The notes: a model not told the origin generated them from the sequence alone. Positions 1 through 8,834 are shown, counted from the first letter of the stretch. The stretch: 64,000 bases of DNA from Sediminibacterium ginsengisoli (GCF_900167075.1 NZ_FUWH01000002.1:29005-93004); one strand, 5' to 3'. Program-made: numbers and translations.

Positions 1-245
1 CTTGCTTTATCTGCGGCCTGTGCATCTGCCAATGCATCCTGCTTATGCTTGTCTGCTTCCTGCGCGTCTGCCTGTGCATCCTGTTTTGCTTTTTCAGCGG
101 CCTGCGCATCGTTCACTGCATCCTGCTTTGCTTTCTCCGCCGCCTGTGCATCTGCGAGTGCGTCCTGTTTAGCCTTATCTGCCGCCTGTGCATCCGCCAT
201 TGCATCCTGTTTGGCTTTGTCGGCTGCCTGTGCTTCGGCCTGTGC
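1..245 (-). repeat. 42-bp in-frame tandem repeat inside the coiled-coil gene
   Basis: The plus-strand octamer GCATCCTG (once GCGTCCTG) recurs at 34, 76, 118, 160 and 202, exactly 42 bases apart. Each unit encodes 14 residues. The copies differ by several silent and replacement changes, so the array is not a recent perfect duplication. Confidence 0.85.
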
Positions 246-551
246 TTTCTGCGCCGCATCAGTTGCTTCCTTCATTTCTGCCTGCGCGCGCTGCGATGCA
301 TCCATCGCTTCTTTCATCTCATTCTGCGCGCGCTGCGCTGCCTGTATGGCTTCATTCGCCTCCTGCTGCGCTTTATTCGAGAATTGCGTTGCCTCGTTCG
401 CTTCCTGCTGCGCTTTCTGCGACGAAGTAGTGGCAAGCGATTCGTAATTCTTTATCTTGGTGATCACACTTTCCATCTCCGCCAGGGCAAGCCTGCTCCT
501 GTTTACCAACTGTTCCAGTTCTGCCTCGTATGCGGTTACATTTACTGGCAT
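1..551 (-). CDS. Alanine-rich coiled-coil repeat protein, N-terminal 183 residues (cut by window edge)
   Basis: The frame opens at ATG 551 and runs off the left edge without a stop. The first ~50 residues are an ordinary amphipathic segment. After that the protein is almost only Ala, Gln, Lys, Asp and Glu, and from about residue 104 it is built from 14-residue units of the form ADKAKQDAxADAQA. Fourteen residues are two heptads, so a long parallel coiled coil is expected. There is no signal peptide. The start lies 5 bases after the stop of the PP2C gene, so the two are almost certainly co-transcribed with the kinase upstream. I do not recognise a named family. A scaffold or filament role in the kinase/phosphatase module is inference only. 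The plus strand also looks open here, as a by-product of the repeat composition. Confidence 0.75.
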   Translation of the reverse strand, partial: MPVNVTAYEAELEQLVNRSRLALAEMESVITKIKNYESLATTSSQKAQQEANEATQFSNKAQQEANEAIQAAQRAQNEMKEAMDASQRAQAEMKEATDAAQKAQAEAQAADKAKQDAMADAQAADKAKQDALADAQAAEKAKQDAVNDAQAAEKAKQDAQADAQEADKHKQDALADAQAADKA

Positions 552-556
552 AGGTT

Positions 557-1561
557 TTATTTTTTGGGTGATGTTTTATTTACAGTGATACTGTCGCTTC
601 CTGCTGCAGCATGCGTGCTGTCTTTTTTACCTGAACTGTCTTCCTGCGGGCGAACCATCATGATAGACCTGACAGTATCTTTCTTCTCCGCAGTATTTTC
701 AACCGTATTTGCCGGTTGTTCTTTCGCTGAAAAACGATCGTATGCGAACCAGCCGCCAGCCGCTACAGCAACGATCAGCAGTAGCAGGGGAAGCAGGATT
801 TTTCCTTTTGCTTTTCCTCCGGCCTGGCCGATATGCAGCAGGTACATGGAGTAATTGTCCTTGGTCTTTCCTTCACAGATCTGTTTGATCTTTTCGCTGT
901 AATTCACATCAGCAGCAAATTCGCCGAGCAGTTCGGGGAAACGGTTTTCCGTAAACTGTTCCATCAGGCCATCAGTACATAACAGGAGCCAGTCGTTCTG
1001 CCGGATGTCCTGCAGTACTGCATGTTCTATATCCGTTGCCTTTGTATTTACATTAATGCTCCGCGTGATAATATTGCGTTGCGGATGTGTTTCTGCTTCC
1101 TGCTCGGTGATCACGCCCTGCATTACCAGCTCCGCTACCAGTGAATGGTCTTTACTTTTGAATACGGGCCTTCCGTTTCTCAGCTGAAAGATCTTGCTGT
1201 CTCCGCACCAGGCAACATAGGCTTTGCCCTGTTGCAATACGGCCAGCGTTAAGGTTGTACTGGTATTGGATGCAGACGGATTATTACTGATAAAAACAGC
1301 TGTTTCCGTTTGAAAAAGTTTTAATCCTTTTTCAAGGAGTTGCCTGAAATCCGTTTCATTCCGGATCTCCGCCTTTTCAAATGTTGCATAAAAACTTTTT
1401 GTTGCTATCTCTGAAGCCACTTCCCCGAAGCTGCTTCCGCCTACACCATCGCAGACAATAAACAGCGCCGGCGACTGCGGTGTGTATTGCCCGGGCATGA
1501 TGGCATCTTCCACATTTTTCCTTCCTCCGATCTCATTTAATGAAAACGCTTTGATCTTCAT
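557..1561 (-). CDS. PP2C-family Ser/Thr protein phosphatase with a C-terminal membrane anchor
   Basis: Metal-dependent phosphatase expected to reverse the action of the kinase encoded just upstream. The PP2C metal-binding motifs are all visible: NVED (E18, D19), CDGVGG (D38, G39), CGDS (G120, D121), CTDG (D197, G198) and KDNYS (D235, N236). The catalytic domain fills residues 1-245. A hydrophobic segment at about 253-273 follows, then ~60 polar residues rich in Lys, Asp and Ser that should lie in the periplasm. Anchoring both kinase and phosphatase with the same topology suggests they work at the same membrane site. The gene lies 58 bases after the kinase and 5 bases before the coiled-coil gene. 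All catalytic residues are intact. Confidence 0.92.
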   Translation of the reverse strand: MKIKAFSLNEIGGRKNVEDAIMPGQYTPQSPALFIVCDGVGGSSFGEVASEIATKSFYATFEKAEIRNETDFRQLLEKGLKLFQTETAVFISNNPSASNTSTTLTLAVLQQGKAYVAWCGDSKIFQLRNGRPVFKSKDHSLVAELVMQGVITEQEAETHPQRNIITRSINVNTKATDIEHAVLQDIRQNDWLLLCTDGLMEQFTENRFPELLGEFAADVNYSEKIKQICEGKTKDNYSMYLLHIGQAGGKAKGKILLPLLLLIVAVAAGGWFAYDRFSAKEQPANTVENTAEKKDTVRSIMMVRPQEDSSGKKDSTHAAAGSDSITVNKTSPKK

Positions 1562-1619
1562 AGCTTGTAGTCTTGATACCGAATGAATTCACTTTCATTC
1601 AGTGATTATTATTGGTTGC

Positions 1620-3560
1620 TCAGTTCGCTGATTTGTCGGCCGCAAGTCTGAAGCCGATATTCTTATTTCTTTTGTTGACCACTTCGGCATTACGGGCTTT
1701 TTCATGCACAAAGAATACATCGTTCTCATAATCACCGCCCCGTAAAACCTTTCCCTGCTGTGGTGATGCCTGCTGGTACGGACCATACCAGTCTGATGTC
1801 CACTCATATACGTTACCCAGCATGTCGAATAATGCATTGTCATCTCCAGCCTTTGTACCTACTTTATGGGTTGTTTTGCCTGAGTTGTTCATATTCCAGC
1901 TGATATTGGCCAGGTCGGGTTCCTTTCCTGCAGGATGTCCGGAAACACATGCGAACTCCCATTCTGCATCAGTAGGCAGACGGAACCTGCTTATCTCGTA
2001 TTTATTTCCTTTACGGGTGCCTTCTTCCAGCAGTTTATTAAGCGCTGTGATAAACGCCTGTGTATCTTCCCATGAAATACTGTCTGCAGGGAAATCAGCG
2101 AAGGTTGTATCCTTGTACCTGTTGTCCTTCATCACGGCATTCCATTCCCTTTGTGTTACTTCATATCTGTTAAGCAGGAACGGATTTACCTGTACCGTAT
2201 GCTCGGGCCCGTCAAGATTACGTTTCGGGTCGTTGGTGCCCATGGCAAACGAACCTCCCTGCAGGGGTACCAGGTTAGAACCAATGCTGAGTACCATATC
2301 TGGTTCAGTAGCTGCTTTTTCATCCTTGTTTCCGGCAGCGAAATTGCTGTAGGCCCAGTAACCACCGCCACCCAGAACAACTGCAATTACTGCTGCAATA
2401 AGCCATTTTTTGCTGCCTGCTTTTTTCTCTTCAGGAGCTTCATCAGGAACAGTAGATGCTGCCGCTTTGGGAAGGTCTGCGGGATTGATTTCCTGGGTAC
2501 TGTCATCAGCTGCGGCCTGTACCGGTTTCCTGGCTGCTTTTGCTTTCGCAGGCTGTGGCGGTTTTGAAGCAGGTTGCGGTGTACTGATCTCCATGGTGTG
2601 ATCATCGGAAACAGCCGCCGGTGCAGATTGTGTAAAATGATTGAGTGTGGATGCCGGCGCAGGTGAAGCGCTGTTTTCGAAAGGATCGTGCTTTTTCTGG
2701 TAAGCCTGTCCCTTGAGTATAGAGATCAGTTCCTCAATGTCACTTGTTCTTTTATTTGCATCAGGGATGATACATTTCAGCAGTACGCTTTTGAATGGCT
2801 CCTGCAGTTTCAGCAATCTTTCTTCTATACCCTCTGCGCTTACGATTTTGGTGATCATCTGTGCAGCGGAAGTATCACCGGAACGTGACCCGAACAGCAG
2901 ATCGCCTGTTAACAGGTAATAAGCCGTTACACCAAAAGCCCATACGTCTACGTTGTAACTGATCTTTTTATTGATGCCATAACGCTCGGGATTGAATTGC
3001 TCCGGGGCCATATATTCAATCGTGCCGAGCAGGATAGAAGCACTTGCCTGGTTGGAATCGGCTGCCTTACTGATCCCGAAATCCGCGATCTTGGCCACCA
3101 GGCGATTCTGTTTGTCGCGCCCCAGCAGGATATTCTGTGGCTTGATATCGCGGTGTATGATGCCTTCACTGTGCAGGTAACGTAATCCCTCCAGGATGTC
3201 GATCAGCAGTTTTTTCAACTGTTCGGTAGTAAGCGGATTCTGACTCATGAAGGTCTTCATCTGCCCCTCCTGCACAAATTCCATTACTCCGATCTGCACT
3301 TCTTCTTCCTGACCGTGGAAATTCCGGTTCACAAGGGTTTCAACACCATAATATTTTACGATGTTGGGGTGCGCCAGTATAATGGCTCTTTTGATCTCGT
3401 TGATGATCGTGTACTTGTTCGACTGATCCTGGGGATGAAAGAACTTCAAAGCCACGGGCATTTCAAGCACTTTGTCGTAGGCTTTATACACGGTTGCAAA
3501 TCCACCTTTACCAAGCAAATCCAATTGCGGGTCGTAGATATACTTATTTAATATTTCCAT
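1620..3560 (-). CDS. Transmembrane Hanks-type Ser/Thr kinase fused to a periplasmic SUMF1/FGE-like domain
   Basis: The kinase domain (about 1-285) has a Gly-rich loop (GKGGFATV, 17-24), catalytic Lys39, HRDIKPQN (136-143), DFG (160-162) and APE (185-187), so it should be active. A Pro/Ala-rich linker (290-383) contains two look-alike acidic Thr motifs, DDHTMEI (Thr322) and DDSTQEI (Thr355). A single membrane segment lies at about 386-402. Residues ~428-640 form a SUMF1/EgtB/PvdO-type domain (GGSFAMG, RLPTDAEWEFA, NVYEWTSDW, VLRGGD, IGFRL). Formylglycine-generating enzymes use an active-site Cys pair. Here the only Cys in the domain is C538, and the usual RGGS reads RGGD, so a binding or sensing role is more likely than sulfatase activation. 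It is the first gene of the operon with the PP2C and coiled-coil genes. Confidence 0.93.
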   Translation of the reverse strand: MEILNKYIYDPQLDLLGKGGFATVYKAYDKVLEMPVALKFFHPQDQSNKYTIINEIKRAIILAHPNIVKYYGVETLVNRNFHGQEEEVQIGVMEFVQEGQMKTFMSQNPLTTEQLKKLLIDILEGLRYLHSEGIIHRDIKPQNILLGRDKQNRLVAKIADFGISKAADSNQASASILLGTIEYMAPEQFNPERYGINKKISYNVDVWAFGVTAYYLLTGDLLFGSRSGDTSAAQMITKIVSAEGIEERLLKLQEPFKSVLLKCIIPDANKRTSDIEELISILKGQAYQKKHDPFENSASPAPASTLNHFTQSAPAAVSDDHTMEISTPQPASKPPQPAKAKAARKPVQAAADDSTQEINPADLPKAAASTVPDEAPEEKKAGSKKWLIAAVIAVVLGGGGYWAYSNFAAGNKDEKAATEPDMVLSIGSNLVPLQGGSFAMGTNDPKRNLDGPEHTVQVNPFLLNRYEVTQREWNAVMKDNRYKDTTFADFPADSISWEDTQAFITALNKLLEEGTRKGNKYEISRFRLPTDAEWEFACVSGHPAGKEPDLANISWNMNNSGKTTHKVGTKAGDDNALFDMLGNVYEWTSDWYGPYQQASPQQGKVLRGGDYENDVFFVHEKARNAEVVNKRNKNIGFRLAADKSAN

Positions 3561-3881
3561 TTTCCTCTGTTATAGCAGTCTCTGAGAATAATAGTTCTGG
3601 TTTAACCTCACAGGAATATGATAAGTGAGTAGAGCTCATCACATTGCTGGCAGGCTTGTTACATGACCTACAATTTAACAAATTTTAACAGACGAAGATA
3701 GATTTAGGGGAAATCCTGCCGAATACTCCTTTTTAGGGATGGCAGAGATCCGGGCGTGGGCAGGACAAATATAGGTAGTCCGGCTGATCCGGGAGGTTAT
3801 GTGGAATAAATGTTTGTTTCGGGGCTGCCGGCTGTTCGTTAAATGAGAGTGCCGGTGAGTCACGGATCATGAAAGGCAAAA
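3561..3881. other. Intergenic stretch without a convincing gene
   Basis: This is the gap between the kinase start (3560) and the terminator behind the thioesterase gene. It must hold the promoter of the minus-strand signalling operon, but I could not pick out a clear TAnnTTTG element. A 62-codon minus-strand frame at 3675-3863 has no family features and is not called. Confidence 0.5.
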
Positions 3882-3914
3882 GAAAAGGCAGGATGATCAA
3901 AATCCTGCCTTTTC
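3882..3914 (-). terminator. Rho-independent terminator of the thioesterase gene
   Basis: A perfect 13-bp stem (3882-3894 with 3902-3914) has a 7-base loop. Read on the minus strand it begins 3 bases after the thioesterase stop codon and is followed by a pyrimidine-rich T tract. Confidence 0.85.
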
Positions 3915-3917
3915 CTC

Positions 3918-4439
3918 TTAGCTGATCTTTTCGGCGAAAAGCGCTTTTAATTCATTTGCATCTTCCGGCTTCATTTTATCGGCCAGGATCAGCCTGATCT
4001 GTCTTCTTCTGAGGGCGCCTTCATACAGTTTTTTCTCTTCTTCAGACTCCGGGCGCAGTGAAGGGATCTGGCGTGGTTTGCCATTGGGATCCAGGGCTAC
4101 AAAAGTGAAGAATGCCTCGTTGCTTTCATATTTATACTGATGAAGCAGGTCTTCTCCCCATACTTTCAGGTGAATTTCCATCGAAGTATTAAAGGCACGG
4201 CAGACTTTAGCTTCAATATGCACCACATTACCCAGTTTAATAGGATTCTTAAAGCTGAGGTTATCTACCGAAACCGTCATGCTCGGTGTATTACAATGCC
4301 TTCCGGCTGCAATGCCGGCTGCAATATCCATCCAGTACATCAGTCGGCCTCCCATGAGGTTACCAAAAGTATTCGTATCATTCGGCAGCACCAGTTCATT
4401 CATAATGGTGAAACTCTCGGCCGGTGTTTTTGCTTCCAT
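3918..4439 (-). CDS. Acyl-CoA thioesterase, hotdog fold (YciA/BACH type)
   Basis: Predicted cytosolic enzyme that hydrolyses acyl-CoA to free acid and CoA. The sequence shows the hotdog thioesterase signature: an N-terminal strand, then N-x-F-G-N-L-MGG-x-L-MYWMD (Asn27-Asp38) that forms the central helix and active site, and VSVDNLSFKNPI for the next strand. At 173 residues it is slightly longer than single-domain YciA because of a charged C-terminal helix (about 130-173). The start at ATG 4439 is supported by a -7 box at 4456-4463. The gene lies 35 bases after the dipeptide epimerase on the same strand but probably has its own promoter. Substrate chain length cannot be read from the sequence. 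Confidence 0.9.
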   Translation of the reverse strand: MEAKTPAESFTIMNELVLPNDTNTFGNLMGGRLMYWMDIAAGIAAGRHCNTPSMTVSVDNLSFKNPIKLGNVVHIEAKVCRAFNTSMEIHLKVWGEDLLHQYKYESNEAFFTFVALDPNGKPRQIPSLRPESEEEKKLYEGALRRRQIRLILADKMKPEDANELKALFAEKIS

Positions 4440-4455
4440 TCCTTTGCTATTTGTG

Positions 4456-4463
4456 CAAAGATA
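4456..4463 (-). promoter_or_regulatory. -7 promoter element of the thioesterase gene
   Basis: TATCTTTG followed by C, read on the minus strand, 16 bases before the ATG. It matches the Bacteroidota sigma-A -7 consensus TAnnTTTG exactly. No clear -33 TTTG is visible. Confidence 0.6.
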
Positions 4464-4474
4464 GGATGGGGCCG

Positions 4475-5575
4475 CTAAATCACCTGTTTTTCGAGCTTTG
4501 CGAGGTAGCTGTCTGCCACATCGGCCCCGATTCCTGTTGTATTTTCAGGTAAGTACAGGTGCATGCCCTGGTAAGTAACGCCGCCGGTTACCGGATCTTC
4601 GAGATGTCCGAGCAGGCAGGTATCGAGATCGTAAAATTTTACATTCGTAAATGCCATGGCGAAATGGACTTTGGCTGTGAGCGCTACACGGCTTTCGAGC
4701 ATGCCGCCCATCATACAGGGGATGCCGGCAGCTTCTGCTACCCGGTTGATCTTGATAGCTTCGTGAATGCCGCCGCTTTTGGCAAATTTGATATTGATAT
4801 AAGCCGCCGCATGGTTGCGGATGATCCTTGCCGCATCATGGTGGGTATACACACTTTCATCAGCCATTACAGGTATCGGCGAGATCTTGCAGAGCTCGGG
4901 AAGGAGTTCATCGTTCCAGGTGCGCATGGGCTGCTCACAGAATTCGATCTGGTAAGCGGCGAGGCCGGTCAGCGCCTGTACGGCACCTTCATAACTCCAG
5001 CCCTGGTTGGCATCGATGCGGATCCTGGTTTCGTAACCGATGGCTTCCCTGATCTGCCTGATCCGTTCAATATCTTCCAGAGGTTCTTTACCCAGTTTTA
5101 CCTTGATCACTCTTACTCCCTTTTCACGGAAGCCGGCAGCAGTTGCGGCCATTTCAGCTGGTGTGCCGATACCAATGGTAAGATCGCTTTCGATCTCTCT
5201 CAGCTCACCGCCCAGGAATTTATACAGCGGCAGGTTGGCAGCTTTGGCCGCGATATCGTATAAAGCAAGGTCGAAAGCGCTTTTGGCGGTATAGTTGCGC
5301 GCAGTGAACAGGTCCAGCTCGGCGAGCCGGGCACTGATATCCGACGCATCTTTTCCTTTCCAGACAGCCGCGAAATCTTTGGCCATTTCAAAACAGGTAG
5401 CCTGGGTTTCGCCAACGATCATCGGGAATGCAGAACATTCACCCACACCGGTAATACCGGCATCCGTATGTACACGGATAAAAAGATTCTGTGCAAAATG
5501 CATCGTGCCCGTGGCTATGGTAAATGGAACCATCGGGATCGAATACTTATAGATTTCTATGCTTGTAATGATCAT
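4475..5575 (-). CDS. L-Ala-D/L-Glu-type dipeptide epimerase (enolase superfamily)
   Basis: Member of the mandelate racemase / muconate lactonizing enzyme group. Residues 1-125 form the capping domain and the rest the barrel. The catalytic KxK is in IKVKLGK (about 156-162), the Mg2+ ligands are the Asp of RIDANQGW, the Glu of EFCEQP and the Asp of MADES, and the second acid/base Lys is in IKFAKSGGI. This pattern fits the dipeptide epimerase branch, which turns over the L-Ala-D-Glu released from murein or related dipeptides. The exact dipeptide cannot be assigned from sequence; characterised Bacteroidota members accept several. It is transcribed away from the proline dehydrogenase gene across a ~170-bp divergent promoter region and lies just before the thioesterase. 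Confidence 0.87.
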   Translation of the reverse strand: MIITSIEIYKYSIPMVPFTIATGTMHFAQNLFIRVHTDAGITGVGECSAFPMIVGETQATCFEMAKDFAAVWKGKDASDISARLAELDLFTARNYTAKSAFDLALYDIAAKAANLPLYKFLGGELREIESDLTIGIGTPAEMAATAAGFREKGVRVIKVKLGKEPLEDIERIRQIREAIGYETRIRIDANQGWSYEGAVQALTGLAAYQIEFCEQPMRTWNDELLPELCKISPIPVMADESVYTHHDAARIIRNHAAAYINIKFAKSGGIHEAIKINRVAEAAGIPCMMGGMLESRVALTAKVHFAMAFTNVKFYDLDTCLLGHLEDPVTGGVTYQGMHLYLPENTTGIGADVADSYLAKLEKQVI

Positions 5576-5749
5576 GCGCGAATTTCAGGATTTCTGACTT
5601 ATACCCGCAAGCTTTTTTAAGGGCGGATCATATTATGTTTTACCCGTATGAACAAAGCCCGCCACCAAAAATTATTGCCGATTATCGCAAAACCTTTTTT
5701 TACTTACCGAACAGCAACCGATATTCGCGTAACGAACGAATGTTAGCAC

Positions 5750-6937
5750 ATGAATATATCTTTCGACAATACAGAGAATGCATTTGCCTATAAGTCCGAT
5801 AAAGACCTGAAAGGAGCCAGATTGTTGTTCAGGACCATGGGTTATCCCTGGTTTGTACAGCTGGGTACCCGCCTCACGCCTTTTATCATGAAAACCGGCC
5901 TGCCTGTTCATGGCCTGATCCGTAAAACCATTTTCAAACAGTTTGTAGGAGGTGAAACACTGGAACAGACTGCGGAAGTTGGCGATATCCTGGGTAAATA
6001 CGGCGTTGATGTGATTCTTGATTATGGTGTTGAAGGAAAAGAAGGTGAAGCCAGCTTCGATCATGCTACAGACGAGTTCATACGTGTGATCCAGTATGCC
6101 GCTACCAAGGGAAATATCCCTTTTATCAGTGTAAAAGTGACCGGTATCGCCCGTTTTGCATTGCTGCAGACGCTCGATGAAGCGCCACGACTGAGAAGTG
6201 GTATTCATGATCATGAAGCCCAGATCCAGGAATGGGACCGTGTACGTGAAAGAATGTATTCGATTTGCGAAGCCGCAGCTGAAAAGGGTATCGGTGTATT
6301 GGTGGATGCGGAGGAAAGCTGGATCCAGGACCCGGTAGACAGGCTGACCATGGAAATGATGGCGCTGTTCAATAAAGAGAAAGTAATTGTTTACAATACG
6401 ATACAGTTATACAGGCACGACAGGCTGCATTTCCTGCAGATGTCGCACCGCATTGCACGTGAGCAGGGCTTCCTGCTGGGTGTGAAGCTGGTACGCGGCG
6501 CTTATATGGAAAAGGAAAGGGCGCGAGCCGCACAACGCAAAGGCGTTTCGCCGATACAGCCTGATAAGGAAAGTACCGACAGGGATTATAATGCGGCAGT
6601 ATCCTATTGCATTGATCACCTGGATGAGATCTCCGTTATTGTGGCATCGCATAATGAAGAGAGCAATCTCCGTGCTGCGAAACTGCTCGATGAAAAAGGC
6701 ATCAATCACCATCATCCCCATATCCATTTTTCACAGTTATACGGCATGAGCGATAATATTACGTTCAACCTCGCCAAGGAAGGATTCAGCGTAAGCAAAT
6801 ACCTTCCTTTCGGTCCTATACGTGATGTGATCCCTTACCTGATGCGCCGGGCACAGGAGAACAGCAGTGTAAGCGGGCAAACAGGCCGCGAACTGTCGCT
6901 CATCAATAAGGAACTGGCAAGAAGAAAAGGCCGCTAA
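5750..6937 (+). CDS. Proline dehydrogenase (FAD-dependent, stand-alone)
   Basis: Oxidises L-proline to pyrroline-5-carboxylate and passes electrons to the respiratory chain. The protein is the ~390-residue single-domain form usual in Bacteroidota, not the PutA fusion. Diagnostic stretches are the FAD/proline-binding barrel motifs VKVTGIARF, VDAEESW, GVKLVRGAYMEKER and the C-terminal YLPFGPIRDVIPYLMRRAQEN, whose two Arg residues bind the substrate carboxylate in known enzymes. It starts at ATG 5750 after a divergent intergenic region. No P5C dehydrogenase is next door. The 67-base gap to thyA, which has its own promoter-like box, suggests independent transcription. Confidence 0.94.
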   Translation: MNISFDNTENAFAYKSDKDLKGARLLFRTMGYPWFVQLGTRLTPFIMKTGLPVHGLIRKTIFKQFVGGETLEQTAEVGDILGKYGVDVILDYGVEGKEGEASFDHATDEFIRVIQYAATKGNIPFISVKVTGIARFALLQTLDEAPRLRSGIHDHEAQIQEWDRVRERMYSICEAAAEKGIGVLVDAEESWIQDPVDRLTMEMMALFNKEKVIVYNTIQLYRHDRLHFLQMSHRIAREQGFLLGVKLVRGAYMEKERARAAQRKGVSPIQPDKESTDRDYNAAVSYCIDHLDEISVIVASHNEESNLRAAKLLDEKGINHHHPHIHFSQLYGMSDNITFNLAKEGFSVSKYLPFGPIRDVIPYLMRRAQENSSVSGQTGRELSLINKELARRKGR

Positions 6938-6991
6938 GGTTTTTTCCCCATAAGGTGAAAATCATTCGGCGCTTCATCGGCTGCAGAAACG

Positions 6992-6998
6992 TAATTTG
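6992..6998 (+). promoter_or_regulatory. -7-like box directly before thyA
   Basis: TAATTTG followed by C, the one-T-shorter variant of TAnnTTTGC. Only 6 bases separate it from ATG 7005, so the transcript would begin at or next to the start codon. Confidence 0.45.
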
Positions 6999-7004
6999 CA
7001 CCTT

Positions 7005-7799
7005 ATGCGGCAATACCAGCAATTACTTCAGCATATCCTTGACAACGGAACCGAAAAGACCGACCGTACCGGTACGGGCACGATCAGCTGTTTCGGGTAC
7101 CAGATGCGATTCAACCTGCAGGAAGGTTTTCCGATGGTCACCACCAAGAAACTGCACCTCAAAAGCATTGTTTATGAGCTGCTCTGGTTTTTGAAAGGGG
7201 ATACCAATATCCGTTACCTAACCGATCATGGTGTGAGCATCTGGAACGAATGGGCCGATGCCAATGGCGAACTGGGGCCGGTATACGGCAAGCAATGGCG
7301 CAGCTGGGCGGGCGCAGACGGGACGGTTGTGGACCAGATCGCAGACCTGATCAGCCAGATTAAGAAAAACCCGGATAGCCGCCGCCTGATCGTAAGCGCC
7401 TGGAATGTGGCAGAACTACCCAAAATGGCATTGATGCCCTGCCATGCACTGTTTCAGTTTTATGTAGCTGATGGCAAGCTGAGCTGCCAGCTGTACCAGC
7501 GCAGTGCGGATGCTTTTCTCGGTGTGCCTTTCAATATCGCATCTTATGCCTTGCTTACCATGATGGTGGCACAGGTCTGCGGATTGGAATACGGTGATTT
7601 TGTGCATAGTTTCGGCGATGTGCATTTGTACAGCAATCACCTGGAACAGGCAAAGCTGCAACTCAGCCGCGAACCTTACCCGCTGCCGGTAATGAAACTG
7701 AATCCTGAAGTGAAAGATATTTTCGGTTTCTCCTTCGGGGATTTCACACTGGAGAATTACCAGCATCATCCGCATATCAAGGCACCGGTAGCTGTATAG
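7005..7799 (+). CDS. thyA: Thymidylate synthase
   Basis: Converts dUMP to dTMP with methylenetetrahydrofolate. From ATG 7005 the protein has 264 residues, the same length as the E. coli enzyme, and aligns from its first residue (MRQYQQLL). The catalytic Cys is C146 in MPCHALFQ. The dUMP phosphate-binding [12 protein letters not shown] and the folate-site C-terminus IKAPVAV are all present. An upstream TTG at 6996 would extend the frame by three codons but lies inside the -7-like box, so it is rejected. dTMP synthesis releases dihydrofolate, which the next gene (folA, 33 bases downstream) reduces, so the pair forms a functional unit. Confidence 0.97.
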   Translation: MRQYQQLLQHILDNGTEKTDRTGTGTISCFGYQMRFNLQEGFPMVTTKKLHLKSIVYELLWFLKGDTNIRYLTDHGVSIWNEWADANGELGPVYGKQWRSWAGADGTVVDQIADLISQIKKNPDSRRLIVSAWNVAELPKMALMPCHALFQFYVADGKLSCQLYQRSADAFLGVPFNIASYALLTMMVAQVCGLEYGDFVHSFGDVHLYSNHLEQAKLQLSREPYPLPVMKLNPEVKDIFGFSFGDFTLENYQHHPHIKAPVAV

Positions 7800-7832
7800 C
7801 ACCGGAATGGTTTCAAGATTTAAACAAGAGCT

Positions 7833-8333
7833 ATGCTTATTTCACTTGTTGTGGCAGCTGCAGAAAACAATGCTATCGGGAAGGATAACCGGTTGCTGTG
7901 GAAGTTGCCGAACGATATGCGTTTTTTCAAAAGCACTACCTGGGCAATGCCGGTGGTAATGGGAAGAAAAACATTCGAATCATTGTCGGGCAAGCCGCTG
8001 CAGGGCCGGCTGAATATCGTGATCACGCGCCAGCAGGATTTTCAGGCAGAAGGTATTGTGGTTGTTCACTCACTGGAAGCTGCGATCAGCGAGGCGGAAA
8101 AAGCGGATTATAAAGAAGTATATGTAATAGGCGGTGGCGAGATCTACAAAGCATCATTGCCGCAGGCTGATAAGGTTTACCTCACCAAAGTACATACACA
8201 GATCGACGGAGACACATTTTTTCCCGAACTTGACCCGGTTGAATGGAAACTGGCTTCCGAACACCGTTATGAAGCAGACGAGAAGCATGCTTATGCATAC
8301 AGTTTCCAGGTCTGGGATCGTATCCGGTCTTAA
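7833..8333 (+). CDS. folA: Dihydrofolate reductase
   Basis: NADPH-dependent reduction of dihydrofolate to tetrahydrofolate, refilling the pool used by the adjacent ThyA. At 166 residues it has normal length. Visible motifs are the N-terminal strand and Met20-like loop (NAIGKDNRLLWKLPND), active-site Asp28, the NADPH-binding VVMGRKTFES, and VIGGGEIY. It follows thyA by 33 bases and precedes a small membrane protein gene by 9 bases, so a thyA-folA-membrane protein-methyltransferase operon is likely. Confidence 0.96.
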   Translation: MLISLVVAAAENNAIGKDNRLLWKLPNDMRFFKSTTWAMPVVMGRKTFESLSGKPLQGRLNIVITRQQDFQAEGIVVVHSLEAAISEAEKADYKEVYVIGGGEIYKASLPQADKVYLTKVHTQIDGDTFFPELDPVEWKLASEHRYEADEKHAYAYSFQVWDRIRS

Positions 8334-8342
8334 TACTGCGGT

Positions 8343-8834
8343 ATGATCAGCTTTTTTGAAATAGCATATTCCCTGGTTGTTCCATTATTATTAGTAATAG
8401 TATGGACAGCTGGTACCCGTCTTGCCGGTTACTCGCGTGCAGTACTGGCTTCGGTAAACCTGCTGATGGTGATCTATGCCGTATTTCTTGTACGCCAGGC
8501 GATCGGGATCATACAATTGATGAAAAGCCTGGGTGTTACCAGTACTGTAGCGGAACATACTTCTTTATGGCCGCCGGATGCGGTTGCCTTTCGTTTTATT
8601 GCGCTGGTGCTTCTTTGTGTATTATTCCTTTTCGGAAAATTCCGTTCTTCCGGGATACTCAGCGTTGTTATGCTGGCTTTATTGTACAAGGATCATCCGG
8701 CGTCTACCTGGAATACCTTCGACCTGTTTTTCAAGATATTGAATTATATATGCCTGTTATGTTCGGCATATGCTTTACTTTGGCTTTTGGCCTTATTGCC
8801 GTTTCAGCGGCGCAACAGGGTTCGGCACTCATAA
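8343..8834 (+). CDS. Hypothetical integral membrane protein (about 5 membrane segments)
   Basis: I do not recognise the family. The 163 residues contain hydrophobic segments at about 6-22, 35-52, 81-98, 102-115 and 131-153 and a short basic C-terminal tail (RRNRVRH), which by the positive-inside rule should be cytoplasmic. No catalytic motif is visible. It lies 9 bases after folA and 15 bases before a methyltransferase gene in the same direction, so it is probably part of that operon. Nothing in the sequence links it to folate metabolism. Confidence 0.7.
   Translation: MISFFEIAYSLVVPLLLVIVWTAGTRLAGYSRAVLASVNLLMVIYAVFLVRQAIGIIQLMKSLGVTSTVAEHTSLWPPDAVAFRFIALVLLCVLFLFGKFRSSGILSVVMLALLYKDHPASTWNTFDLFFKILNYICLLCSAYALLWLLALLPFQRRNRVRHS

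Noticed and set aside
45-854. Long plus-strand open frames over the left-edge coiled-coil and PP2C genes
   Set aside because: They are Cys/Leu/Phe-rich or Ala/Ser/Cys-rich by-products of the repeat and of biased codons on the other strand; the minus-strand proteins have recognised motifs or clear heptad repeats.
3675-3863. 62-codon minus-strand frame in the kinase-thioesterase gap
   Set aside because: No signal, motif or plausible composition; low-complexity His/Arg-rich translation of intergenic DNA.
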